A stretch of DNA of 64,000 nt from Opitutus terrae PB90-1. GTDB lineage: Bacteria > Verrucomicrobiota > Verrucomicrobiia > Opitutales > Opitutaceae. The notes below the pieces were generated by a model that made no database searches, had not been told where the DNA came from, and saw only the letters and a list, made by a program, of their open reading frames with translations. The stretch's first letter is position 1, and every line of letters begins with the position of its first letter. The translations under genes and the position numbers were made by a program. The DNA lies in NCBI RefSeq assembly GCF_000019965.1, contig NC_010571.1, positions 4,845,001 through 4,909,000 on the forward strand, given 5' to 3'. This document shows positions 48,346 to 56,936 of the stretch, one piece after another.

Positions 48346-48365
48346 ACCGCGTAATTTTACGCGGT
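48346..48365. promoter_or_regulatory. Palindrome, possible operator, in a 409-base gap
   Basis: ACCGCGTAA-TT-TTACGCGGT has nine-base perfect arms and an AT-rich centre, unlike the GC-rich REP-like hairpins. It lies 47 bases ahead of the small hypothetical gene and 350 bases ahead of the XylR-type regulator. The rest of the gap (48309-48717) shows no gene. Confidence 0.4.
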
Positions 48366-48717
48366 CAGGCTGGCGACAAGGGCGGCTCTTGCTCTCCCCA
48401 CAGGCGGTTCCTCCCGGTCGCGCCCTCCGCGCCTTCAGACGTACACCGACCCGACGCCGATGCCATTCGCACCCGCATGATCTCTGACTAATGCGAAGCC
48501 GCGGAGACCCGCCGCACGAACCTGGCGGCGGATCTTGAGCAAATTTCGCCGCGTTCCGCGCGTCCGGCCGCACATGCGCGACAGTGGAACCGCTGATCTT
48601 CGCAGCCCTATTCTGCCGAGCGCGCAGAATGTGCGTGCAACCCCGCAGCATTCGCATTTGACATCGCCGCCCCGCGGCTCCCGGGTTGCCCCCCACGTCC
48701 CGCCCGCCCTTTCACGG

Positions 48718-49875
48718 ATGAAGCCCGAGGTTCTGCTGATCTTCCTGACACGGTTCCCCGAATGCACGCAGATGCTTGCCGGCATCACGCAATACCAGCG
48801 TTCGCAGGAGCTCTGGTCGGTGTTCCTTGATGACGAAGCACGCGCCGAGCGTGACCCTGCCTGGCTGCGCAGCAGGCGCTGGAAGGGTGTGATCAGCCGG
48901 CACACTACGCCCGTGCTCGCGAAAACCTGCGCGACGCTCGACATCCCCCTCGTCGACCTCAATGACTGTCCGCGTTTCCCCGGCGTGCCGAAGATCCGGC
49001 CCGACAACGTCACGATCGGTCATCTCGGCGCCGAGCATTTTCTCGAGCGCGGTTTCACTCACTTTGGCTTCTGCGGGTTCAGCGGCCAGGGCTGGGCCGA
49101 GGAACGCCGCGACGGTTTTCTCGAGGCCCTCCGCCTCGCGGGTCAAGACGCGGCCGTGTTGGAGGTGGACTACCCCGGCGAACTCACGCCGGCCTGGGAC
49201 GCCCGGCAGACGGCCCGCCTCGTCCAGTGGGTGCAGCATCTCCCGAAACCTGCAGCCGTCATGGCCTGCAACGATCTTCGTGCGATCCAGCTGGTCCGCG
49301 CCGCGCAAACGACCGGGCTGCTGGTTCCGGAGGAAATCGCCGTCCTCGGCGCCAACAACGGTGTCGCCCGCTGTGAACTCGTCTACCCGCCGCTCTCCAG
49401 CGTCGCCGCCAATCCGTTTCAGTCCGGTCTGCGCGCCGCCGAATGGCTCGCGCAATTGATGGCTGGCCACCCGCTCGCGCGCGACGACGAGCGCATCGAC
49501 CCCGTCGGCGTCGTCACCCGGCTGTCGACCGACATTCTCGCCATCAGCGACAAGCATGTGGCCGTGGCCTTGAGCTTCATCCGCGAGCACGCATGCCGCG
49601 GCATCACCGTGGACGAAGTGGTCACACACACGTTCGTGTCCCGCAGCTTGCTGGAGATGAAATTCCGACGGGTGCTGGGCCGGTCGCCGCAGGCGGAAAT
49701 CCGCCGCACGCAGATGGCGAAGATCCGGCAGCTGCTGGTCGAGACCGATCTCCCGCTCAAGCAAATCGCCGAGGTCACCGGCTTCGAGCACACCGAGTAT
49801 CTCTCAGTCGTGTTCAAGCGCTTTGCCGGCATCTCTCCCGGCGAATACCGCAAGCGCAGCCGGAGCGGCCGCTGA
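48718..49875 (+). CDS. XylR-type transcriptional regulator (LacI-like sensor, AraC DNA-binding domain)
   Basis: A 385-residue protein from the ATG at 48718. Residues 1-270 resemble a periplasmic-binding-protein-like sensor of the LacI family ('GVISRHTTPVLAKTCATLDI', 'FLERGFTHFGFCGFSGQGWA', 'PAAVMACNDLRAIQLVRAAQ', 'VPEEIAVLGANNGVARCELV'). Residues about 280-385 form an AraC-type double helix-turn-helix ('VTHTFVSRSLLEMKFRRVLG', 'LKQIAEVTGFEHTEYLSVVF'). This domain order is that of XylR, an activator responding to a sugar. The TonB receptor 145 bases downstream is the likely target. The frame is open upstream but the ATG fits the normal start of the fold. Confidence 0.88.
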   Translation: MKPEVLLIFLTRFPECTQMLAGITQYQRSQELWSVFLDDEARAERDPAWLRSRRWKGVISRHTTPVLAKTCATLDIPLVDLNDCPRFPGVPKIRPDNVTIGHLGAEHFLERGFTHFGFCGFSGQGWAEERRDGFLEALRLAGQDAAVLEVDYPGELTPAWDARQTARLVQWVQHLPKPAAVMACNDLRAIQLVRAAQTTGLLVPEEIAVLGANNGVARCELVYPPLSSVAANPFQSGLRAAEWLAQLMAGHPLARDDERIDPVGVVTRLSTDILAISDKHVAVALSFIREHACRGITVDEVVTHTFVSRSLLEMKFRRVLGRSPQAEIRRTQMAKIRQLLVETDLPLKQIAEVTGFEHTEYLSVVFKRFAGISPGEYRKRSRSGR

Positions 49876-50020
49876 GCGCGGCTCCGCCGCGTTGTTAAAA
49901 TCCTCAGTCGGGGCTGGAACAGAACTCATTGTTCCGCGCGGCAGCACGCGATAATCTGACGAGTGACCGGAGGGCACGATCGCCCTCTCTACTGACTACA
50001 AACTCCCGTTGCTCCCCACC

Positions 50021-53000
50021 GTGAAGACGTACCCCGTTCCACCGTCGCTGCGCGCTTTGGTCGCCGCGACCTTGCTCTCGACCAGCGGCTCGCTGGTCGC
50101 CCAATCCGCGCCCGGCACGTCCCCCGAAGTGGCCGACGACGAGCCTCTGGTGCTGTCGCCCTTTGTCGTGTCTTCCGAGCGCGACACGGGCTATCAGGCA
50201 TCCTCGACGCTCGCCGGCACCCGGTTGCGCACCGAGTTGCGTGACGTCGGCGCCGCCGTCTCGGTCGTCACCTCGCAGTTTCTCGCCGACACCCAGTCGA
50301 CCACGGCGAAGGACTTTCTCATCTATACCACCAACACCGAGGCCGGTGGCGCCGGCGGCAACTTCTCCGGCGTCTCATCCGGCAACTTCTCCAATCCGGA
50401 AGGCATGTTTGCATCGCCGCACCAGTCGACGCGCGTGCGCGGGCTGGCGGGCGCCGACCTGACGCGCGACTTCTTCCCCACGAACATCGCGATGGATTCC
50501 TACAACACCGAACGCGTCGACATCTCCCGCGGCGCGAATGCCATCCTGTTCGGCCTCGGCAGTCCCGCCGGCATCATCAACAACCAACTCAAGACCGCCG
50601 ATCTGCGGAAGCCCGCCTACACGGTGCAGAACTCCGTAGGCCGCTTCGATTCGCACCGCGAGCTCGTCGACCTCAACCAGCCGCTCGTGCCGGGCACGCT
50701 CGCCCTCCGGATCATCGGGCTGAACGATCTCCGCAATTACCAGCAGGACCCCGCGTATGAACGCGACCGGCGCCTGTTCGCCTCCGTGAAGTTCGAACCG
50801 AAATGGCTGAAGAGCGGCTCCACCGAGTTCCTCGTCAGCTACGAGATGGGCGACCAGGACTCGAATCGCCCACGCGTGAACCCACCGCAGGACGGCCTCA
50901 CCGTTTGGTATAGCGTGCTCGACAAGATCGCCCTCGACCCGACCGCCTACACCGTTCCCTCGGAGCCGCTCCTGGCCGCGCACCTCGCGCAGCCCGGCCG
51001 CTGGTATGGCCAGGTCGCCGCCGTCTTCACGGACCCGGCTTCCTCCGCGCAGGGCGGCAACGGCGTGCCAGCCTCCATGGTCAACAGCGTCAACACGGCC
51101 GGCGTGCCGTTCGGCACCTGGGTCGCCACCGGCGCCTACACTGCAATGGGCAACAATCCGAACTTTTTCCTGAACCGCCAGTATGCGCCCGCCGGACAGG
51201 CCTTCAGCGGACTCTGGAAGTACCAAGAAATCAGCGACCCGTCGATTTTCGACTTCTACAACCACCTCCTCGACGGCCCGAACAAATGGGAAGGCGCCGA
51301 CTTTCGGGCGTTCAACGCCGTTGCCCGCCAGACCTTCTTTCACGACCGCGTCGGCCTCGAGCTCGTCTACGACGAGCAGAACTACGACCGCCGCAACTTC
51401 AATACGATCAGCTACGACGCCGCTACGCTGCTCGTCGACATGCAGACGAAGCTGATCGACGGCTCGCCCAATCCCAACTTCGGCCGGCCTTACGTCGCCT
51501 CCGACTCGGTCGGCAACAATCTCGGCCACACCGCCCGCGAATCCTACCGCGCCACCGCGTTCGCGGTCGCCGACTTCCGGCAGAAGGAAAACTTCCTCCG
51601 CTACCTCGGCCGCCACGTGTTCACCGGCGTTTACAGCGATCTCGACGTCTACACCCTCAACCGCACCTACAGCGGCTATGGCTACGAGCGCGACCTCAAC
51701 GCCTACGCGAACAACAGCAGCGTGGTCACGTATCCGCAATACGCAGCCATCCACTACCTCGGGTCCTCCATCGCCGATCTGTCCTCCCCCGCCGGCGCTC
51801 ATATCCAGCCGCTCACCGCCGTGCACACGCCGCAGCCGACTGCGACCGCCCTCGTCTTCGATGCCCGCACCAACCAGTGGGCTCATCCCACGGTGACCGT
51901 GCTCAACTCCGAGCACGACATCGACAAGCTCTATTCGAACGCCTCCAAGCAGAGTAACCGCACCAAGAGCTACTCCGCCGTCTGGCAGGCCTATCTGCTG
52001 AAGGATCTGCTCGTCGGCACCGTCGGCTGGCGCGAAGACGAATTTGCGCTCCGCGACGCCGGCGGCGCCAAGACCGTCGCCCAAACCGGCCAGACCAATC
52101 CGTTCGATCCCGCCTGGGTCCTGCCCGACGCGCCCACCATCTACGCGAAAGACGACACCGTCAGCTGGAGCGTCGTCGCGCATTCGCCGGAGTTCATCAA
52201 CCGCCGGCTCCCTGCCGGCATGCGCGTGAGCCTCTCCTACAACGAATCGGAGAACTTCCGCCCGTCCGCCACGATCGCCGACGTCTATGGCCGCCCCTTC
52301 TCGCCGCCGTCCGGCTCGACCAAGGACTACGGCGTGACCTTCTCGTTCGCCGACAACAAATTCGTGCTGCGCGTCAACCGCTACGAAACCCGCCAAGCCA
52401 ACGACGCCGCCACGTTCTACAACACGTACTGGCCCGGCAACGACGTCGTCCGCGCCATGAACGGCCTCCGCAGCAACGTCGTCAACGAGCACATCATCAA
52501 CAAGTGGTTCGGCTTCCAGCCGGGCGATTCGCGCTACCTCCCCATCCGCGCGAGCCTCGACAACCCCGCGCAGGCGAACAATCCCAACCCCACGCTCACC
52601 GCCGCCGAGATCGCGTTTCGCAACGAATGGTTCAAGCAGCGCACCCGCGAGGAATGGCTGCGCCCTGTCGATCCCCTGCTCGCCAGCGCCTGGGACTTCA
52701 GGCAGCCGACCGCCGGCGGCAACTGGACCGCCACCCGCCCGCCAAACGTCGGCAACATCGCTGACACCGTGTCCCGCGGAATGGAGTTCGAGCTCACGTT
52801 CAATCCCCTGCGGAACTGGCGGATCACCGCCAATGCCGCGAAACAGGAGGCGCAGAAATCGAACGTCGGCGCCGATTTCCAGGAGTTCATCGCGGCCAAC
52901 CTCCCGCTCTGGACCGACGGCGACGGCGTCCTCGCCAAGAATACGCGTTCGATGAACGGCTTCGAGGATATCCCCTACTACAGCAGCTTCACGGGCGCGA

Positions 53001-53461
53001 TGCTCGGACGCGACGCGATCAACAACATGTATGTGCCCTATCTCAACGCACTCGCCGCCGAGGGCTCGCCCGTGCAGGAGATGCGCCGGTGGCGCTTCAA
53101 TCTCGTCACGAACTACGATTTCCGCGAAGGCCGCCTGAAGGGCTTTGCGATCGGCGGCGCCGCCCGCTGGGGCGATCGCATCGCGATCGGTTTCCCCGTC
53201 AAGCAGAACGAGGCCGGCAAGTGGGTCTACGACGTCTCGCATCCCTACTACGGCGGCGAGGAGCTGAACTTCGATGCGTGGCTCCGTTACGGTCGCCGCA
53301 TTCTGAACGGCAAAGTCGGCTGGTCGATCCAGCTCAATGTCCGCGATCTCTTCACGAGCAATGAACTGATCGCGATCTCGGCGCAGCCCTCCGGCATGAC
53401 CGCCTCCGCCCGCATCCCGCAACCCAACCGCTGGACGCTCACGAACACCTTCACCTTTTAG
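50021..53461 (+). CDS. TonB-dependent receptor, Opitutus-type, full length
   Basis: A 1146-residue outer-membrane receptor from the GTG at 50021 with a signal peptide (MKTYPVPPSLRALVAATLLS..SGSLVAQ). The mature start 'EPLVLSPFVVSSERDTGYQA' is the region with the TonB box, followed by the plug domain ('TRLRTELRDVGAAVSVVTSQ', 'ERVDISRGANAILFGLGSPA', 'GIINNQ') and a long beta-barrel that ends in 'RWTLTNTFTF'. The length is well above the 700-800 of siderophore receptors, as in receptors of Opitutaceae believed to import oligosaccharides. Regulator upstream and glycosidase-like gene downstream suggest a carbohydrate substrate. A strong terminator follows. Confidence 0.92.
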   Translation: MKTYPVPPSLRALVAATLLSTSGSLVAQSAPGTSPEVADDEPLVLSPFVVSSERDTGYQASSTLAGTRLRTELRDVGAAVSVVTSQFLADTQSTTAKDFLIYTTNTEAGGAGGNFSGVSSGNFSNPEGMFASPHQSTRVRGLAGADLTRDFFPTNIAMDSYNTERVDISRGANAILFGLGSPAGIINNQLKTADLRKPAYTVQNSVGRFDSHRELVDLNQPLVPGTLALRIIGLNDLRNYQQDPAYERDRRLFASVKFEPKWLKSGSTEFLVSYEMGDQDSNRPRVNPPQDGLTVWYSVLDKIALDPTAYTVPSEPLLAAHLAQPGRWYGQVAAVFTDPASSAQGGNGVPASMVNSVNTAGVPFGTWVATGAYTAMGNNPNFFLNRQYAPAGQAFSGLWKYQEISDPSIFDFYNHLLDGPNKWEGADFRAFNAVARQTFFHDRVGLELVYDEQNYDRRNFNTISYDAATLLVDMQTKLIDGSPNPNFGRPYVASDSVGNNLGHTARESYRATAFAVADFRQKENFLRYLGRHVFTGVYSDLDVYTLNRTYSGYGYERDLNAYANNSSVVTYPQYAAIHYLGSSIADLSSPAGAHIQPLTAVHTPQPTATALVFDARTNQWAHPTVTVLNSEHDIDKLYSNASKQSNRTKSYSAVWQAYLLKDLLVGTVGWREDEFALRDAGGAKTVAQTGQTNPFDPAWVLPDAPTIYAKDDTVSWSVVAHSPEFINRRLPAGMRVSLSYNESENFRPSATIADVYGRPFSPPSGSTKDYGVTFSFADNKFVLRVNRYETRQANDAATFYNTYWPGNDVVRAMNGLRSNVVNEHIINKWFGFQPGDSRYLPIRASLDNPAQANNPNPTLTAAEIAFRNEWFKQRTREEWLRPVDPLLASAWDFRQPTAGGNWTATRPPNVGNIADTVSRGMEFELTFNPLRNWRITANAAKQEAQKSNVGADFQEFIAANLPLWTDGDGVLAKNTRSMNGFEDIPYYSSFTGAMLGRDAINNMYVPYLNALAAEGSPVQEMRRWRFNLVTNYDFREGRLKGFAIGGAARWGDRIAIGFPVKQNEAGKWVYDVSHPYYGGEELNFDAWLRYGRRILNGKVGWSIQLNVRDLFTSNELIAISAQPSGMTASARIPQPNRWTLTNTFTF

Positions 53462-53478
53462 GGTGTTAGTTAGGACTG

Positions 53479-53516
53479 GGAGCCGCGGCCCCAAAGGCTG
53501 CGGCTCCTTTTTTTTT
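53479..53516 (+). terminator. Intrinsic terminator of the TonB receptor gene
   Basis: GGAGCCGCGGCC, a short loop, and GGCTGCGGCTCC form a twelve-pair stem (one G-U) followed by nine T. The foot is again GGAG. Confidence 0.88.
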
Positions 53517-53973
53517 GCGTGGCAGCGCCGTCGCGGGGGCTCGCCGAGCGAGCCTACCACCCGCAAGTCACGGCTACAGATTGTTGAAATGCTCCTGCCC
53601 GGATATTTCACCACCGCGCGACGTGCATTGTACATCCCATGCTCGAAGCGGCTTTGCGCCGCGATCCGGCGTCCGCGACATTTCCTCGCGGGGTAAAGCC
53701 GCTCCTACAGCGTCGCCCAATCGTCTGCGAAATACTCGCACCCGAGGCTGTCCGAAAACTCGGTTCCGGTGGGGCGGAGCGTCCTCGCCGAGCCGTTTCG
53801 ACAAGCTCAAGGCGAGCCGTTCCGATGAGCTTGAGGCGGACCGTTTCGACAGGCTCGAAGTGAGCCGTTCCGAAAGGAGGGACCGCGGGGCTGTCGAGGG
53901 CCGCGGCGCAGCAGGGACGGTTCGCCCGACTGCATCAGGTCCACACAACAGATCGCCCTTTTTTAAATGACCG
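53517..53973. repeat. Intergenic block with a 24-base tandem repeat
   Basis: The gap holds an inverted GTAG hairpin (53538-53557) and four units of a 24-base repeat at 53790-53885, consensus GAGCCGTTYCGAYRRGCTYR plus four bases. The last unit is partial. No gene is seen. Related units are at 22098-22155, and the core TTCGACAGGCTCA also occurs at 19250. Confidence 0.65.
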
Positions 53974-55611
53974 CTAGAACTTCGCCCGCACCGTTCCGCT
54001 CTCGGCCGGGTCGAACCGCACCTCGACGGGCCGCCCACCCGGCGGCACAAAGCGCACACGAAACTCCCGCCGGACGCGCTCCCCAGGGAACGGTTCGAAA
54101 CGATACTCCATCGTGATCTCTCGCGCGCTCGCGATCCGCGAACGCACCTTGACCGAAAGCGTGCCATAGGCGGTCGGAAAATTCTCCAGCACGATCTCCT
54201 GCCCTTCCGCGAACCACTCGCCCGGCACCGTCGGCAGCAGTACGAGCCCGCCGTCGGGCAATCCGAACTCGTCCCGCGTTTCCGCGAGCAGCGCCTGACG
54301 AACCATCGTCAGCGCCGCACCTGCGCCCGAGCCCAGTGGCTCGGTGAAAGAAATCTGGCCGTCGAGATAACGATAGGCGTCATACATGCCGAAGCTCCAC
54401 GGCGCCTCGCGCACGAGCTGCTCATACGCGCCGCGGTCCAGCCGGCCCGGGAAAAGCCCGGCAACCTCCGGGATCGCATGACTATTTCGGCTCGCCGCAT
54501 GCAGGAAATACGACTGCAGCGCCGCGAGCGCCTGCGGCCTCGCCTGCACATCCTGCGCCGAACGGTCCAGCAATTCGCTGATGTAGCCGATCGCATACGC
54601 CGCATCCAAGCCCGTGTAGAACCGCGGCAGACCGGCCCACAGCCCGCCATGCGTCTCGGCGTAGCCGAACAACCAACGATTCGGCACGCCCGCGCGATCC
54701 GGGCTGCTGAACCGCAGCTCGAGAAACGACGGCGCGAACAGATTCCAATAGTTGCCGAGGCGCGAGCCGGTGAGCTGGTCATACGGTCCTTCGTTTCGTC
54801 CGCCGAGCGACGGCAGCTCCAGCGCCAGCGGCACGAACGGCGGCTCCGTGCCGCGATCAGCCACCTCGGCGATCACGTCCCCGATTCGCTTTCGCAGCCG
54901 CGCCGCCGCCGCATCGAGCTCGCCCGCGTCCGCCGCCGTTTCCGGCGAACCGAAACGTCGGAAAACGTCCGCCGTCTCCACCATGCCGCGCCAGCAGGCT
55001 GCCGTCGCATACAGGCTCGTGGCCGGGTCGCGCACGTCACCACCATAAATGTGTGGCGGCAGCAACCCACGCGTGAGCGGCGAGCGCGTCGCCGCGTTCT
55101 CCTCGCGCACGCGCTCCGTCCAGCGCGCGCCCTCGAGCAGCGCCGGGGCCATCGATTCCAGCCAGCTCGCATCGCGCGTGTAGCGGACGATCGCCGCCGC
55201 CGCGATTGCCGCCGCACCGTTGCGCGATTGGTGGTGAACGTTGGTTTTGTCCAGGTTCTCCGGCTCGAGCATGATCGCCGCCTGCCGTTTCGCCTCCTCG
55301 CCCCGACCCCAGAGCGCCAGCGCCATCGGCGGCCAGGCTTCCTCGATTCCGAAGTAGGCCTGGTAAAAGTAGGCACCGTAGCTCAGCCGCTCGCGACCCT
55401 GGTAACGCACACGCGCGATCGCCTCGATCTGGCTCAGCCAGGTATCGACGCGTTCCGTCCACGCGAGCGACGGCAGTCGCACTTGGGCGCCCGCCATCAG
55501 CCGGGGCAGCCAACCTCGGCGGAACTCGTCGAAGGCCCGCCGAAATTCCGCCGCCCCGAAGCCTGCGTCCGCCGCCGCCGCGTCGGTTTGTGGAGTCTGA
55601 TGTGCACGCAT
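53974..55611 (-). CDS. Six-hairpin glycosidase-like protein, C-terminal part of a frame-split gene
   Basis: A 545-residue frame whose ATG at 55611 lies inside the preceding gene. The sequence has the long alternating helices of (alpha/alpha)6 glycosidases: 'YFGIEEAWPPMALALWGRGE', 'NGAAAIAAAAIVRYTRDASW', 'LWAGLPRFYTGLDAAYAIGY' and a C-terminal beta-domain ('GGLVLLPTVPGEWF'). It has no signal peptide of its own, and the first 20 residues continue naturally from the protein read in the other frame upstream. I therefore read it as the C-terminal part of one gene of about 870 codons, interrupted by a one-base shift near 55585-55600. Two separate genes are the alternative. Confidence 0.6.
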   Translation of the reverse strand: MRAHQTPQTDAAAADAGFGAAEFRRAFDEFRRGWLPRLMAGAQVRLPSLAWTERVDTWLSQIEAIARVRYQGRERLSYGAYFYQAYFGIEEAWPPMALALWGRGEEAKRQAAIMLEPENLDKTNVHHQSRNGAAAIAAAAIVRYTRDASWLESMAPALLEGARWTERVREENAATRSPLTRGLLPPHIYGGDVRDPATSLYATAACWRGMVETADVFRRFGSPETAADAGELDAAAARLRKRIGDVIAEVADRGTEPPFVPLALELPSLGGRNEGPYDQLTGSRLGNYWNLFAPSFLELRFSSPDRAGVPNRWLFGYAETHGGLWAGLPRFYTGLDAAYAIGYISELLDRSAQDVQARPQALAALQSYFLHAASRNSHAIPEVAGLFPGRLDRGAYEQLVREAPWSFGMYDAYRYLDGQISFTEPLGSGAGAALTMVRQALLAETRDEFGLPDGGLVLLPTVPGEWFAEGQEIVLENFPTAYGTLSVKVRSRIASAREITMEYRFEPFPGERVRREFRVRFVPPGGRPVEVRFDPAESGTVRAKF

Positions 55612-56885
55612 CCGGTTTCATCCGGCTCGAAGGTCGCGAGCATCTCCACCGGCCCGAGCGGCTGCAGCTCGAACCGTTGCGCCGAGGAAAAGACCTCGTG
55701 GCCCCACTCGTCCACCACCTGCGCGTCAGCCCTGCGATACCCTGGCGCGAGCACGAAGAACGGGATCGGCGTCCGCTCGCGCGTCCGGTCGTCCCAGTGA
55801 TGCACGTTCGGCCGGCGCCCCATCCCCAACGCGAGTCGCACGTCGTCGGACGCACCGCGCAGCTCGAAACGAACATGCACCCGCGCGACTGCATCCGCTC
55901 CGGCGCGCCACGAGAACAGCTGCTGCCGCACGACGATTTCGCCGCAGCGCCACTCGATCTCCCAGCACGGCAGCGTGCGACCATCGTCCGTCTTCAGGAA
56001 ACTCGTGCGAGCCGACAGCGGGGCGGGACGGATGAGCCGCTCGCCGATCAACAGCGCCGGCGCGAACCAATGGTCCTCCTTGCCGCCGCCGGCCGCCTCG
56101 CGGCTTGGCCACGTGGTCAACCACTGCCCGTTCTGATACGCAAAACCGGGACTCGAATCGTTGAAGCTCGCCAGAAGCACTTTTTGGAAATCGAGCGGGA
56201 ACGCCGCAGCCTCGAGTTCGGCCCACGACATTTCGCGCGCCAGGCCGGGCGGAATCACCGGGTCAACCAGGCTTTGCTGTTGGCGGCGAATCTCCGCGGG
56301 CGAAAACGAGATCGCGCGCACGTGTTCCGGCAGCGCAGCACCGAAATCGCCCGTCTCCACGAGACGGTATCTCGGGAGTTCGCCGAGTGCCTCGACGCGA
56401 ACGCCGAGGACCTGATCCCAGAACGCGTCGCGCGCTCGCGGCGATTCGACGCCCACTTTCGCACCGGCGAGTTCTTCCGGCAGGCGCCACGTGACGGCCC
56501 AGAGTTGCTGAAACGGCGCGACCAGCTGCGACTTTTTCCCCCGCAGCTCGATCGCTTGGCCGCTGAGCGTCGTCATCCGCGCCGGCTCGTAGGAGTGATC
56601 GCCGAATCGAAGAAACGACACCTCGCCGCCGGGCGGCACCTCGATCTCGCCGGCCTGCTCGGTCAGCGCTACGCGCTGCAGCCACTCGCTGCCGGCAACG
56701 CTCGCGACCGACATCACCGCCAAGACCGCCGCCAACAAGCGTGGGCAGATCCAACCAGTCGAAGCCGTGTGCCACCTGTCGGGCGGGGTGTCCCGCCCCC
56801 GCCGGAGGTCGGATGCGGCGGAGTCAGGAGACTCCGCCCTGCATTCGACTGCACAGACCCGGCCTGAACGTGAAGGTCTCCGCAC
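55497..56885 (-). CDS. Exported beta-rich N-terminal part of the same frame-split glycosidase-like gene
   Basis: A 462-residue frame with a hydrophobic stretch 'LLAAVLAVMSVASVAG' that looks like a signal sequence; the true start is unclear because the upstream 110 bases are repeat hairpins (about 56776-56842) and no good start codon is near. The mature part is a beta-rich domain ('EIEVPPGGEVSFLRFGDHSY', 'DGRTLPCWEIEWRCGEIVVR', 'AVARVHVRFELRGASDDVRL') like the N-terminal domain of bacterial six-hairpin enzymes. After 'TGCVHIRLHKP' the frame turns into Arg-rich, unlikely protein sequence. The frame of the downstream part resumes sensible sequence at that point. Confidence 0.6.
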   Translation of the reverse strand: MRRPSRSGRVCAVECRAESPDSAASDLRRGRDTPPDRWHTASTGWICPRLLAAVLAVMSVASVAGSEWLQRVALTEQAGEIEVPPGGEVSFLRFGDHSYEPARMTTLSGQAIELRGKKSQLVAPFQQLWAVTWRLPEELAGAKVGVESPRARDAFWDQVLGVRVEALGELPRYRLVETGDFGAALPEHVRAISFSPAEIRRQQQSLVDPVIPPGLAREMSWAELEAAAFPLDFQKVLLASFNDSSPGFAYQNGQWLTTWPSREAAGGGKEDHWFAPALLIGERLIRPAPLSARTSFLKTDDGRTLPCWEIEWRCGEIVVRQQLFSWRAGADAVARVHVRFELRGASDDVRLALGMGRRPNVHHWDDRTRERTPIPFFVLAPGYRRADAQVVDEWGHEVFSSAQRFELQPLGPVEMLATFEPDETGCVHIRLHKPTRRRRTQASGRRNFGGPSTSSAEVGCPG

Positions 56886-56936
56886 GGCTCTTCAGCTAAT
56901 TCGGAACAGGGAACACTGTCGACGCCGCACGCCCGG

